Assembly (NCBI GenBank): GCA_033807695.1
Contig: CM066300.1
Coordinates: 2,542,001-2,606,000, forward strand
Length of the DNA: 64,000 bases
Direction of reading: 5' to 3'
Source: Daedaleopsis sinensis
Taxonomy: Eukaryota; Basidiomycota; Agaricomycetes; Polyporales; Polyporaceae
The notes under the pieces are model-generated. The model saw nothing but the letters and a program-made list of their open reading frames with translations, did not search any database and was not told the DNA's origin. The position numbers were made by a program, and so were the translations under genes. Shown here piece after piece: positions 1-10,690 of the stretch. The first letter of the stretch is position 1. Each line of letters begins with the position of its first letter.

Positions 1-1263
1 GGATGTGCCCGGCGGTACAAGCGGCAAGTATGAAGTCACGTAGAGTGTATAGCTCGGACTCGGTGTTCGGAGGAGGAGATCGAATGACGAGCTCGAGGGC
101 GCGGGTATGTTCGAGAATGGCTCGTTCGGCATTTGAGGGACCTAGGGTGGCATAGATAGTACCGGTGGTGAAGACAGCACGTTGCAATCGAGATATTTCG
201 GCAGGTCGGAGGGACACTGAGAGCCTGCCGTCGGGGTCGAAAACATGCTTCTGGACAAAAACGCATACACCTTGGGCCTGCCGGTAATGAGCCAAGCGAC
301 GGCCTAGGTTAGGCGTGCTATGGGCAAGGTTGAAAGTCATGCCGAGGATGTTATCCTGATCGTCCGTCAGTGATATGGACACCCAATGTGTGCAGACAGA
401 CTTACGAGGGCGTCCCAGTAGGTGGGACGAAGCTGGAGAGCCTTCCACCACCACTCGTAAGCTTTGTCGACCTGGCCGAGGGCTTTCATGGTGGTTCCGA
501 TGTTACTCATGGCCTCGACATAATTGGCGTCGATAGCCAGTATGTTGTGGCTGATGGCAAGACTGGCGTCGAAGTCGCCTATTGCGTGATAGGTGCATGC
601 AAGAAGGAGAAGCAGGGGAAGGTGGCGGGGATGATATTCGAGGAGGAGGATGAGAAGCGGAAGAAGGCGGTCTCGATAGACGTGGTCGGCGGGATCGGAG
701 TCGGGAAGGGAGTTGAGAATGGGGACGGAGGTTAGACCGGAGGGCGTCAAGTCCGGGCCGGGGGAGTCGTAAAGGTAGTAGGCGTATGCCATCATGGCAT
801 CGCGAGCTCGGGCGGCGGACAAGGAGTTTGACGGGGAGGGCGGCACAAGGAGAGAGGGTTTAGGGAAACGAGTAGGCTGTTGGGGGACAGGACGGGTGGA
901 GGTCGGCATGGTGCGGGCAAGGGGGGGATCTTGGGGAAGAAAAGGAATGAGCATATGCGAACTGGTTTTGTGGCGGACGAACGTACCTGGTAAATGAAGA
1001 CGTGTGGGAACAGGTACAAGGACCGCAGGCGAGCGAAGAGGGCGGGAGGTTGGGGTGGAGGTCGGGAATGTCCATTTGTGGGGGGCAGAAGAGGGATGAG
1101 AGCGGTCATGAGAGAAAGCGGAGGGGAATTGAAGCTGCCGGGCTTGCGGGGGTGGTGGAAGATGTGGCTGGGGGTGTGTGGGGGACGAAGAAGGCGCGGA
1201 AGACGAGACAGCGGACGGGGAGGGGCAGCCATGGGCCGTTGCGGGCTGAGAACGATCTGCCAT
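1..1263 (-). CDS. TPR protein, probable N-terminal part of a GT41 (O-GlcNAc transferase-like) protein; 3' end beyond window
   Basis: The protein starts with a Pro/Ser-rich, probably disordered region of about 150 residues and then becomes helical with TPR units, including a canonical repeat with IGTTMKALGQVDKAYEWWWK. An intron with GTAAGT donor and CAG acceptor occupies 405-356. The frame continues through it into more TPR-like sequence (DNILGMTFNLAHSTPNLGRR) that runs off the left edge. This TPR style resembles the fungal GT41 family, but the catalytic domain would lie outside the window, so that name is an inference; a plain TPR scaffold is the alternative. The start is uncertain: ATG at 1263 (MADRSQ) is preferred over an in-frame ATG at 1440, because the stretch between them does not look like protein. 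A second small intron inside the Pro-rich region, with a GTACGT donor near 985, is possible. Confidence 0.6.
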
Positions 1264-1857
1264 GCTTGTCGCTGAGCGCACAGACACAAGGCTCGGGGCG
1301 GACTCGGGGGAGGAGGGTGTATATGAGTACGGCCATCTTCCAACACTCGGGGCCCTGCTCTCCAACCACTGCCACTGCGAGTTCCAACAGGTTCCAACAA
1401 CGACAACCTCTGTACTTACCCTCCACCATGGCGTCATCATCCCCGGCGCCTCCGCCCTCCGTATCGGGCGACTCCCTCGATCTCACCCGCTGCATCTCGT
1501 GCCCGTCTCTCGTACGTCTGCGCACACACACTAGCGACAGAGTAGACCCTGGGTCTCAGAGCGATCATATCTATTCAGACCTGCTCACATACGGCAGCGC
1601 TTCTAGCGTACCACCCTCAGCTCCAGCTCGGGCTCGTTCACAAACCCAACGGCCGGGAACGTTCCCCGCTTTCTCGTCCGATCAGGCAATGCACCCACAA
1701 CCTGGCTGCTCAGGGCTGCCCACGGGCCAGTTTTTTAATAATCGCCCGTCTAGCTGACCAAGATAGAAAGTTGAAACGTTGATAGTCCATCTTTCTCAGT
1801 CTCTTGTAACCCACCGACCTCCCACTTTCTCCTCCCCGCCGCCCCTCTAAACCCGCC
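1264..1857. promoter_or_regulatory. Divergent intergenic region between the TPR gene and the transaldolase gene
   Basis: This stretch separates two divergently oriented start codons. It holds overlapping open frames without intron structure or recognisable protein, which I take as noise from GC-rich sequence. A CT-rich tract directly precedes the ATG at 1858, as is common for fungal 5' leaders. No TATA box stands out. Confidence 0.4.
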
Positions 1858-3306
1858 ATGTCTCCTAGTGATCTCCTCTCTCAGGTCCGCGCCCGGGTCA
1901 TCGTCGATATCGACGCCATGGATCCCGATGTCGCCAAACGCCACTGCACCCACTCCGGCCTAAAGTTCTGCGATATGACTTCCAATCAGGCCATCGTCTA
2001 CAACGAAGCCGTCCGCCCTGAACGCGCCGATCTCTTCAACGCTGCCTGCGCCCAGGTCCGATCAGCCGGGGCCCAACTCGACACCGACACACAGCTCTCG
2101 GACGCCATAGATCTTCTCGTACGTGCGCTCCTCCCCATACAAGCCCATACAGCGCATGTCAACCACTCACGCCCGCCGCCCTGCCGATCCATCCATAGAC
2201 CGTTCTACTCGCCAAGTCCGTCTACCCATACCTGACAGGCCGTGTCCACGCCGAGACTTCGCCCTCTGCTGCTTACGACACAGAGGCGACCATCGCCCAT
2301 GCCAAAAAGCTCGTCTCTGTCTTCGAGGCTAACGGCATCCCCAAGTTGGCTTCCTTTCGCTCTAAACCTTCGTGGGAACGCGTGTGACACCCTCGTCGCT
2401 TGCATTCTAGATCCCGTGTGTGCATCAAAATCCCGGCGACCCCAGAGTCCATCGTCGCTTGCAAGTACCTCGAGCAGCTCGGCATACGCACCCTCGCAAC
2501 ATGTGTCTTCTCTGTCCCGCAAGCCATGGCCGCCCACCAGGCCGGTTGTCTCTACGTGGCCCCGTACTTCAACGGTCCGTCCCTTACCGTCGTACACGGA
2601 CCGACCTGACACTCACATTCGCCCCACAATGATAGAGTTGAGAGTGCATTTCGAGCCATCACTCTGGAAGGAATATGCAGATCCCGCCAAGGAGCACCCT
2701 ACGTCACAGGTCATCTCTTCGATCGTGAAGCTCTACAAGGAGATCGGGTCCAAGACCCTCACCATGCCCGCCAGGTCAGTCCCAAGTGCCCTACGTAGAC
2801 GGTCGACGGGCGCACTCACCACCGCCGTCATACTACTCCAGCATCGTCACTGCAAAGGAGGCAAGTGACCACTGTCCTGCACCGCCGACCCACCTTCTGA
2901 CCATGGAAGACCAATATGCATATGCAGGCCCTCGCCCTCGCCTCCTTGAACCCTGACCATCTCACGATCTCGGGCGCCGTGCTCGACCAGCTCGCCGCCG
3001 CGCCGAGCGCTGAAGACGTCAACGACGCTCCGCCCCCGAACGCTCCTTCAGCCGGGGACGCCAAAGGTAAAATCTATCGTAACAGTGGCCCTGCGTGTAC
3101 GGGCTAAGGATGACACCGCCGTGTGCGTTTCTACAGTGCCTGACCTGAAGGCCGTCGACTACATCGAGAACGACGGGGCGGCGCTCAGGGAGGCGCTGTC
3201 CGCGGACGCGGAGACGACGCGGAAGCTCGCGGACGCGCTCAAGATTTTCGGGGAGAAGGAGGACAAGACGAAGGAGCTCCTCCGCGCGGTGCTGCTGTCC
3301 GAGTAG
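1858..3306 (+). CDS. Transaldolase-family (class I aldolase) enzyme
   Basis: Seven exons (1858-2118, 2199-2344, 2411-2574, 2636-2774, 2842-2860, 2928-3066, 3137-3306) join in frame to a 345-residue protein, close to the usual transaldolase length. The centre holds SRVCIKIPATPESIVA, where the Lys of IKIP is the expected Schiff-base lysine of the TIM-barrel enzyme, followed by LGIRTLATCVFSVPQA and VAPYFNELRVHFEP. Transaldolases move a dihydroxyacetone unit between sugar phosphates in the cytosolic pentose phosphate pathway; this looks like the diverged filamentous-fungal branch, so the exact substrate is open. Exon 5 is only 19 nt. The intron after it starts with GCAAGT instead of GT; a GT-based boundary (GTGACC) breaks the frame. 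It ends 153 bp from the convergent MED20 gene. Confidence 0.8.
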
Positions 3307-3459
3307 GAGATCTAAAAATGTCGCGTCATCTTGTAAGATTAGTGCTATCTTGAAGATCTTGATTACAACCATGCGTTTCTCGACCCTCCGCGTCGCGACA
3401 ATGCGGTCTGGTGAGATCTAGAGATGGATGCAAGGTCAAGAGACCGTGATGCGAATGCT

Positions 3460-4772
3460 TTACAACAATCCTTCTTGCTTCAACGCCCCTATGATCAAGT
3501 ACGCAGACCGACGGTCTCTCTCCATCCCCATCCAGTCTCCGTGCTTGTATGCCGGGTGGTCGCCCTCTGCAGCATAGATATCGTCATCGTCGTTCTCGTT
3601 CTTCAGCTCAGTCGCCTTTGCCAACTCTTCGTCCGTCTCGACCTCAGCCCATTGCTCGTCGCTGTGAGCATAGTGAACATCGACCCTGTATGCCAACTGC
3701 ACGCCGAGCGCACTCACCCAAGCGTCATCGCGACAATTTTCGGGTCCGCAATGTTCGGCAGAATCGAGAGCAGCAGGTTCGTGAGCACCGGCTGCATCGC
3801 GTACGTCGCCTCCATCACCGGGAGCGGCACGTATTCCACCTGCAAACACGGGCGCAATAATCCCGCCAACCGTCAGCCGTCAGCCCTATCGACAACGCAT
3901 CGTGCAGCGCACCTCGAGCAGCATCCCCTTCATCGCGCCGCCCGGGGAGATGACCACGTTCCCCGCGCGCACGAGCCAGTCGCTCCCGATCGCATACACG
4001 TGCCCCTCCACCGCCAAGTGCGCCCCCGTCGCGAGGCCCTGCCCCGCCCCGCCCGCCCCGCTCCCGCCCCCGCCCCCGCCCCCGCTCCCGATCCCACTGC
4101 CACTCCCGCTCCCGCCGCTGATCCCGCCGCCGCCCGCGGTGTGCCGGACGGGCACCCAGCGCGCGCGGAGCTGCGTGAGGAGCTGCTCGAGCGCACCCGG
4201 GGGCCCGAGCGTGGGGAACGTGTGGCGGAAGTGCGGCGGGCGCGGGAGCGCCTGGCCCTGCTTCGCGTACGCCTGCGCCTGCGGCAGCCACTCGCCGCGC
4301 ATGGGCGCGGTCGGGTCCTCGAGCACGCAGAAGACGTTGTCTGTTCGTGTTCGTGTTCGGGGGAGAGGGAGAGGGGTGGGGGAGGGGGGAGGGGGGAGCA
4401 GCGTCAGCGTCAGGGGGCTGGCGGGGAGAGGGGGAGGGGGAGAGCGGACTCGCCGTCCATGGTGAGGGTGCACATGGAGCGCTCGACGGACACTTGGTAG
4501 CCCGGGATGGGGCCGAGCGTCGAGCGGAAGGACTTCATGCTGAGGTGCCATTTGCCCTTGTACTGTCCCTGTGGGGGCGTGAGTAGAGCGTCTGCGGCTG
4601 GGTACGACGTATGGCATTCCTGGTGGTTCTTCAGTATGTTTTGAGCGATGAGCTCAAGCCCTGTAGTCGGGGCGTTCGTCCACCTGACCAGCCTTCGAAC
4701 CAATGTTTTTGAGTGAGCACGAATGCCAGAGCTTGAGATAAACACGATGGTACGTTACCCAGAGAAGCCCAT
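3460..4772 (-). CDS. MED20: Mediator complex subunit 20
   Basis: Five exons (4772-4759, 4692-4454, 4340-3913, 3839-3718, 3661-3460) give 334 residues with all phases closing. The start MGFSGLVRWTNAPTTGLELI, then QYKGKWHLSMKSFRSTLGP, DNVFCVLEDPT and VEYVPLPVMEATYAM match the TRF-like fold of MED20, a head-module subunit of Mediator that contacts RNA polymerase II in the nucleus. The first coding exon is 14 nt. Intron 2 (4453-4341) needs a GCGAGT donor: the nearby GT sites leave the wrong phase. That intron is an almost pure pyrimidine tract on the coding strand. Exon 3 carries a Gly/Ser-rich insertion of about 40 residues (around 4045-4130) inside the conserved domain, and the C-terminus is acidic. 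Divergent from DPH7, with 317 bp between start codons. Confidence 0.85.
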
Positions 4773-5089
4773 ACTATGTCTGATGCCAATCGCTCTAGAT
4801 TTTGGGGGTTGTATATGTCACAAATTCGCTTTCCATCCACGAGTATACCGTTCTCCGCACCACAGCCGGATGGGCGTTCGAAACGAGAACGACACTAGAC
4901 AAGCGCGCGTGTCACGGAGGTTTGTACATGGTGACGTCACGCGTTTACACGCGCACGCGAAGTATTAGCGCCGTCACGCCTTGCCAATCGTCTACGATCG
5001 TCTCCTCGAAGCTAGACTCGTTGAAAAAAGGTGATCACTCCATTATATGTTCTAAAATATGCCTGAGCTAACTACCATAATCCAGTGAA
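4773..5089. promoter_or_regulatory. Bidirectional promoter region, MED20 and DPH7, with CRE-type palindrome
   Basis: The 317 bp between two divergent start codons contain a perfect TGACGTCA palindrome at 4932-4939, the consensus of CREB/ATF-type bZIP factors, followed by a run rich in ACGCG. No TATA box is evident. The site is visible in the sequence; its use by a regulator is inferred. Confidence 0.45.
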
Positions 5090-6552
5090 ATGCCGGGCTT
5101 CGATACCGACTGGCCCGCTGATTCTACGGAGTTTTGCCCGCACCCGTCCGCCCAAGACATCTTCGTCTGTGGGACGTACAAGCTCGAGCAATCCGCTCAA
5201 GATGCAAATCCTCCTCAGGCCGAAGACTTCGACGACGCTGATGCACCAGAGGCAGCCGTAGAGCCTGCAAGCCGCGAGCCACAGAAGCGCCGCGGCAAGT
5301 GCCTCCTCTTCCGCGTGCAGGATGAAAATCACTTGTGCGTACACGGCAGTAGAAAGACGACGGTCGATGTGACAAGCAGAAGCCAGTACGCCGCTACAAG
5401 AAACCGAATTGCCCGCGATATTGGACATGAAGTGGTGCGTCAGGCTACCGAATCACACCGAGGACTGAACTTCATTACCACTATCGCAGGTGCCATCAGA
5501 CGCCATCGGTCTCACCCTTACTGGCTATCGCGGACTCTGAGGGACACATCACTCTTCATGAATTGTCTGACAACAAGGTTAGCAACGATACCCACAATGC
5601 GTCCGTAACAGGCCGCTGAACTCCTTATTCAAGCTAACTCAAGTTCAATCGATCTCGTGTGCACCCTCGGACACACTATGTCTTTCTCTCGACTGGAGCA
5701 ACCGCAGGATCCCGACAGAGCAAGTGACATAACAGATGCACTAGATCACCTTCGATTAATCGCTAGCATGCAGCGGACTAGGAGACCTCGTCGTCTCCCT
5801 GTCAAACGGTTCCCTCGCTGTTCTGCGCCCAGACGACCATGGCCGTCTGGCCGTGTCAAGCACCTGGCACGCGCACGATTACGAGCCGTGGATCGCAGCC
5901 TGGGATCACTGGAACACCAACGTGATATACTCAGGTAGTACTCCCTGGCGGTGGCGGTATATTGATACGCTGATCATGCCCACCCGCTCAGGTGGAGACG
6001 ACCTCAAGATGAAGGGGTGGGATGTCCGCCTTGGCGGACAACAGCCGCTCTTCGTCAACAAGAGGTGCGCCGAGCGGCAGGAACATCCCCCCTTGAACTA
6101 ACGGACGTTTCGTCCCGAGCAGATTCGATGCGGGCGTGACGACCATACAGAGCCATCCGTTTGTCGAGCACATGCTCGCCGTGGGCAGCTACGACAACAC
6201 GGTTCGCTTGTTCGACACGCGGAAGCCCCTGGTGCCGTTGACGCAAGTCGACGTCGGGGGCGGGGCGTGGCGTGTCAAGTGGCATCCTGCAGCGCAGCGC
6301 AGAAACGACCTCCTCGTCGCGTGCATGCATGACGGATTCAAAGTTGTCCGGTTCGATTTTGGCGATGGAGATGAAGTAGGACCGGGGGTCGAATCTTCTG
6401 CGCGGCCTTGGGAGATCGTCAAGCGGTTCGACCAGCATACGTCTCTCGCGTATGGCGTGGACTGGTCGTTTGTGCAGGACGGGGATGGTGGTGATACATT
6501 AGTAGCAAGCTGCTCCTTTTACGATCATACTTTACATCTATGGAGGGCTTGA
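5090..6552 (+). CDS. DPH7: DPH7/WDR85-like WD40 protein of diphthamide synthesis (diphthine methylesterase)
   Basis: Seven exons (5090-5334, 5387-5434, 5490-5577, 5634-5719, 5774-5934, 5992-6064, 6123-6552) give 376 residues in closed phase. WD40 blades are visible throughout: LPAILDMKW, LLAIADSEGHITLHEL, DTLCLSLDWSN, LGDLVVSLSNGSLAVLRPD, MLAVGSYDNTVRLFDTR, GGGAWRVKWHP. The ending LVASCSFYDHTLHLWRA matches the hallmark C-terminus of DPH7. In yeast (Rrt2) and human the protein removes a methyl ester from diphthine on translation elongation factor 2 in the cytosol, allowing the final amidation to diphthamide. Intron 4 (5720-5773) needs a GCAAGT donor and a CAG acceptor; the available GT donor gives a frame mismatch. 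It ends 84 bp from the convergent TMEM135-like gene. Confidence 0.88.
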
Positions 6553-6636
6553 ATGTTTGCGATTATTGCGCAAGTGATGAAAACAAGCAATGTGCGAGAT
6601 AAATATATATGGGTGGGGTATTCATGACCCAACTGC

Positions 6637-8598
6637 TTAGGCAGTCGAGTGGGTATCCTCGTTGGACGGAGTGGGTTCCCTGGTGGGAGGAGCCGGTGTG
6701 GGCGGAGCATTGGTGCCGAGGCGTTTCCTCCGCCAGAAGCCTGCGTTGGGCCCTTTTATCACAAACGCAAGGGTCCAGCGCGAGAGGCCCCTGAGGGTAT
6801 CAGGACGGTGGATAGCAGCGGTAAGCAGTGTCGATAGGGATAGGATAAACATGAGCCTGCGTAGCATGTCAGGCCAAGCAGTTGAAGCACAGCTCAGGAT
6901 TACACGAAACATACCTCTCGGCCCATCGTACGCTCTTCTTTCCGCTCTTCAACCATGCCCAAGGAAGGCATGCACGGATGGCACGTGGTAGTACGTACAA
7001 TGACATCTCCCCTCTCCTCGGGCCGCGCTCAATCCAGATGCTGGAGCCACAGACCAGACTGCCTGCAAAGGTGCATCCGAAGGGCCCGTCCCAGATATCG
7101 TGGGAGATCCCTGGAAAGAGCCGCGCGAGTAGCAGCGTGCGCGTGAGGCAGACAGAGAGCCAGATGGACGAAACGAATGTCGAGAGGAACGCCGCGCTGC
7201 GAGCGACTGAAAGTGACGTAGTTAGTAGCTTCGGGATTGCAAGCAGGCTCTTGGGCCTTGTCAGGAGGATGGGAAGGACGTGGACCTATGGAATTATTTG
7301 TGAGTCTGGTCCGTCTTTGCACCAGAAGGCGCTCTTGGCTTACTGGAAGGTACAGCGCGACAGCCTCAGCGAAGGCTTGCACGCCACGGATGCCTGCGTT
7401 GGTCGTACAGCTACCGCCTCCTATGCCACCGTGCACGATCTCGCAAGGCAATCCACCTAAACGGTCTCGATCTGTGACACCCAACGCCTTCCATACCGGA
7501 TCTGCTTGAGGTCCCCCGAACGCGGGCAGCTGTGCCGGGTCTCCCCATGCAGCGGGGTAGCCGAGATCCTTCGAGAAGGAGGAGAGGAGATCTGGAGGTG
7601 CGCTGATCCCTTTCCTGTATGAGAAGCTACCTGCACGTATGCCGCGCAATGCTGCGAGCACGCGAGGGTCTATGTTGGCCAAAGTCATGATCCTGTTAGG
7701 ACAGCAATTCAGTGATGGTGTTCATGGGACAGGTATAAGTTACATACCACCGATTGTATGACCGCGGTAGGCTACGACCACACTGAGCCCATATCGTGTA
7801 CATCGAGCGAAGGCGGCAACTAACCTTTCGGGTTTATATAGGAAGCACCATAATATCCTGTGGTTTCTTAGAACATTGCCTCAAACAACAGTTGTGACCA
7901 TTGACGTACCTGGCACTGCATGCCCAAAATACCAATGCGTCCAACCTTGACGACCACTTTATCCTGGTGGCTTTCTTTTCCTTCTTGACGGGAGCAGGAA
8001 GGTAGAGTTCGCTCCCCTCGGACGGCTGGAACAGCACGAGCTGCACGAGCGAGTCCATCGCGCGTACCAGGAACAGGAGCGATAGATCGAGGGTCGGGGA
8101 CGGCCTCTCCACCCATGCCGACCCAGAATGCCGCCGCCTCGAATGCAGGAGGGTAATGGCGAGCGTCGAGGAGATGACGTTTGAGAGAAAGGTCTTCTGT
8201 CCATCCTTCAGGGATGCAAGCCACGTCCTCACACGGCTGAACGAATCCTGACGAACGGCTGACCTGTCCCCGTCGCCGTCCCGCTGTGTAGCCTCTTCCC
8301 AATGATCCCAGATGCGGCGAATAGCGGCCCCGCCGGCGACTCCGGCAGTAATCGCGAACGCGAACGCGTTGACAGAGAACTCGCGTTTGAGAATGTGCCA
8401 GACGCGTCCAAAGCCTTGTGAACGCGTTTTGGGTGACGTCAAGAAAGGGAGAAGGGCGGGTCCAAGTGCTAGAGAGAGAGCAAGGGTGTACGTCCTGAGC
8501 GCAACTTGAAGAGGATGGTCGTCCGGGATCGCGTGGAGGAAGTCCGCGAGGTCGTGGGGGGCCTCGCGGACGCGTTTGCTGATCTCCGAGGTTTTCAT
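6637..8598 (-). CDS. TMEM135-like multi-pass membrane protein
   Basis: Five exons (8598-7910, 7857-7744, 7692-7344, 7285-6915, 6856-6637) give 580 residues in frame. Hydrophobic stretches occur along the chain: LALSLALGPALLPFL near residue 40, ITAGVAGGAAIRRIW, LLFLVRAMDSLVQLVLF, AAFLSTFVSSIWLSVC, and FILSLSTLLTAAI near the end. The segment LGLPCEIVHGGIG..SC, followed by YLPVHVLPILL, resembles the cysteine-containing region of the TMEM135 family, whose animal member affects mitochondrial dynamics and peroxisomal metabolism. The late motif RGPRRGEMSLYVLPRA is also family-like. The tail (about 50 residues) is polar and Pro/Thr-rich. The exon 2 donor had to be GTAACT at 7743 for the frame to hold. 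Exact function in fungi is not known to me. Confidence 0.75.
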
Positions 8599-9084
8599 AG
8601 CGACGACGTCAGGTCGCTCGCGCCGCGGTGAAGGGAAAGGGATGGACCATGGCCAGAGAACAACGGGTCACTTAAACCTCCTCCTTCTCAAACCTGGCAC
8701 CCTCACCTGAATGCGATCTAGCGCTAGCGATATCACATGCTGCCGAGACACATTCGCATGCCACCTGGCAGTGCCTGCAGGCCATATGGCACGCTGTCCA
8801 AGTTATGTTTCAAAAGTTCCCGCCGTCGTCACCATGACGCGTTCATACGTTCAAGGCTGTTCCAGGTCGCGGCGGATGTAGTCTTCGTGGCTGACTAGCG
8901 CTGACCGTAGAAGACGAGGATAGTAGAGGTTCGGAGTGGTACTTACAACATACCATCACGCTACCCTAGTTCTGGCGAAACAATGAACAAGTTGCTCCAG
9001 TATAAACCACGAGACACAAGCAGCGCTGTGATTACAGATCGTTATCATATTGCTACTAGTAAGGCCCTTAGACTTAAGCATAAT
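8599..9084. other. Intergenic, upstream of the TMEM135-like gene
   Basis: This stretch of 486 bp lies between the start of the TMEM135-like gene and the 3' end of the dysferlin-domain gene, both on the minus strand. It should hold the promoter of the former and the 3' UTR of the latter. I see no convincing gene, repeat or RNA. Confidence 0.4.
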
Positions 9085-10586
9085 TCACGACTTGTTAGTA
9101 GTATGACCAATGTCCTCGCCCAGGTCCTGGGTATAGCTCCAAAAGTCCAAGATCTGTACGCTATCCGATGCGCCTAACCCGGCTTGTATATCAGGCAGCA
9201 AGCCAGCCCGCCCTAGAAGGACAAGAAACTTCGCACGAGAATCCGGATAAACGAAAAGACTCAAGATGTCGGATCCCTGAAGGTTGAGATGAATTCAATA
9301 TCGACGACGAGAGCACACACAAACAAGCACACTCACATGGGCACGTACCACGGCGGCAACATACTCCTTTGGTGCTTGCGCCGCGCTAACGCCAGTTTCC
9401 GCAGTGAGCTTCTCAGCCTCCGTGCGACCGCTCTTGGAAGACGCGACGTCCGAGTCGTTCGTAGTCAGGCCATCCGATGCTCCACTGGTCACTTCTGCGG
9501 TCATGCCTGGTAATGGAACCTCAACAACGGGGGAGATGGTGGGATTCCATGACGCAGGACGGGTGGGAGGAAATCCGGTTGCGACACCAAGCCAATTTGC
9601 CCATAGCTCGATCTTCCTGCCGTCCCGACCAAGGTGGCGCATCACGAGGTGGCAACGTCCCCAGTCGCCAATATCACCTTTCCACACATCGGCCTTCCCG
9701 TCGCTCGTGTCACTGACCGAAAGTATCACGGACGGCGGCCTTGTGGCGCCCTCTTCATGATGGTCGAACTGTGGCAGGGTGGACAAAACGTCCGGGGCAC
9801 TGGCTACGCTTCCTGAATCGTGGGTTTGTGCGGGGCGCACCATAAGACGGATCCATCGTCGTCGTCGCACAAGGCCATGGTAGCTCATGAATCCCGGGTT
9901 TGGACCCCACTTCTTTGTGCGGAAAGATCGGCCATATTCGAATCCGTCATACTGCACCTGGCCGTCGCCATGCATGTCAATCATCCAGGCTCGCGACACC
10001 CATTTCCAGGAACCGTCTGGTAGCGGATAGTCCTCCAGAGACACGGTTGGCTGATTTAGACGAGGAGAACGGCCTCCCGTGGGGATTGTGAAGGGAGGTG
10101 GGTCGAGCGGTAGGAGAGTCAGTGGGGAGTAGTATGGCGTTGAGAACATCGTAGCACTGTCTCCAAGTCAGCGGAATGTCAAGAGAGAACATAGCGAGTA
10201 TCATACCCTCGCTGGTTTTCGTATAGAATGGCCCATCTGTAAACATCCTTGTCATCCTCCTCCAGCGGCGTTGAGCGAGTCGGGTCTTCAGTGATGTCTA
10301 CCAGATCCGAGGCATCTGGAGGCACAGAGAGTGAAGTCTCTAGCTCTGCTATAGTAGACGGCGACGGTGATGTGCTTCTTGCTCGCGCAGACTTTTTGCG
10401 GTAGCGACGGGGAAGAGGGAGGGAGATGCTGGAGAAGAACCCGCGCTTGCTCAGTCGTTGTCGTGCTTGATCGGCTGCCGCATAGTCGTCCCTCTGGATT
10501 GCTTCAGGAGGTGGAGGTAGGGTATCAGGGAGTGTGAGAGACAGTGACGGGCCAGCCGGAAAGGAAGTGAGTGAGGACTCGGACAT
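9085..10586 (-). CDS. Dysferlin (peroxin/ferlin) domain protein, Spo73/Mug65-like
   Basis: Three exons (to 10207, 10156-9349, 9276-9085) read in frame. After a Ser/Pro-rich N-terminus and an Arg-rich patch (LPRRYRKKSARARS) comes the dysferlin pair: the N-half YRWAILYENQRGATMFSTP followed by LTLLPLDPPPFT, and the C-half SWKWVSRAWMIDMHGDGQVQ, ending with MSYHGLVRRRRWIRLMVRP. A later Trp-rich block (DIGDWGRCHLVMRHLG) follows. No membrane segment is seen, so it is closer to soluble Spo73/Mug65 than to Pex30-type peroxins. Such proteins act at membranes (prospore membrane extension in yeast); the role here is inferred. The last exon, ending in EDIGHTTNKS, joins across GTACGT...CAG; an unspliced reading stops at 9295 instead. 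Start: ATG at 10586 (MSESSLTSF) preferred; an in-frame ATG at 10670 would leave only 20 bp to the next gene. Confidence 0.75.
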
Positions 10587-10690
10587 GGGTCGTGCTTCCG
10601 CGGAAGGGAGCCAGGTTAGACTTGGTATAAGTACATATGTTCCTTGCCACAATCCCATGACGTCATCCACCGAGCTTTCCTACAGCCGTC
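10587..10690. promoter_or_regulatory. Very short bidirectional promoter with CRE-type palindrome
   Basis: Only 104 bp separate the preferred start codons of the dysferlin-domain gene and HscB. The interval contains TGACGTCA at 10658-10665 and an AT-rich patch (GGTATAAGTACATA, 10624-10637). If the upstream ATG of the dysferlin gene were used, the palindrome would lie in codons, which is one reason to prefer the inner start. Confidence 0.45.

Noticed and set aside
3424..4500. 358-codon plus-strand frame over MED20
   Set aside because: It lies antisense to the spliced MED20 gene, is dominated by Arg/Ala/Pro from GC-rich triplets and spans MED20 introns.
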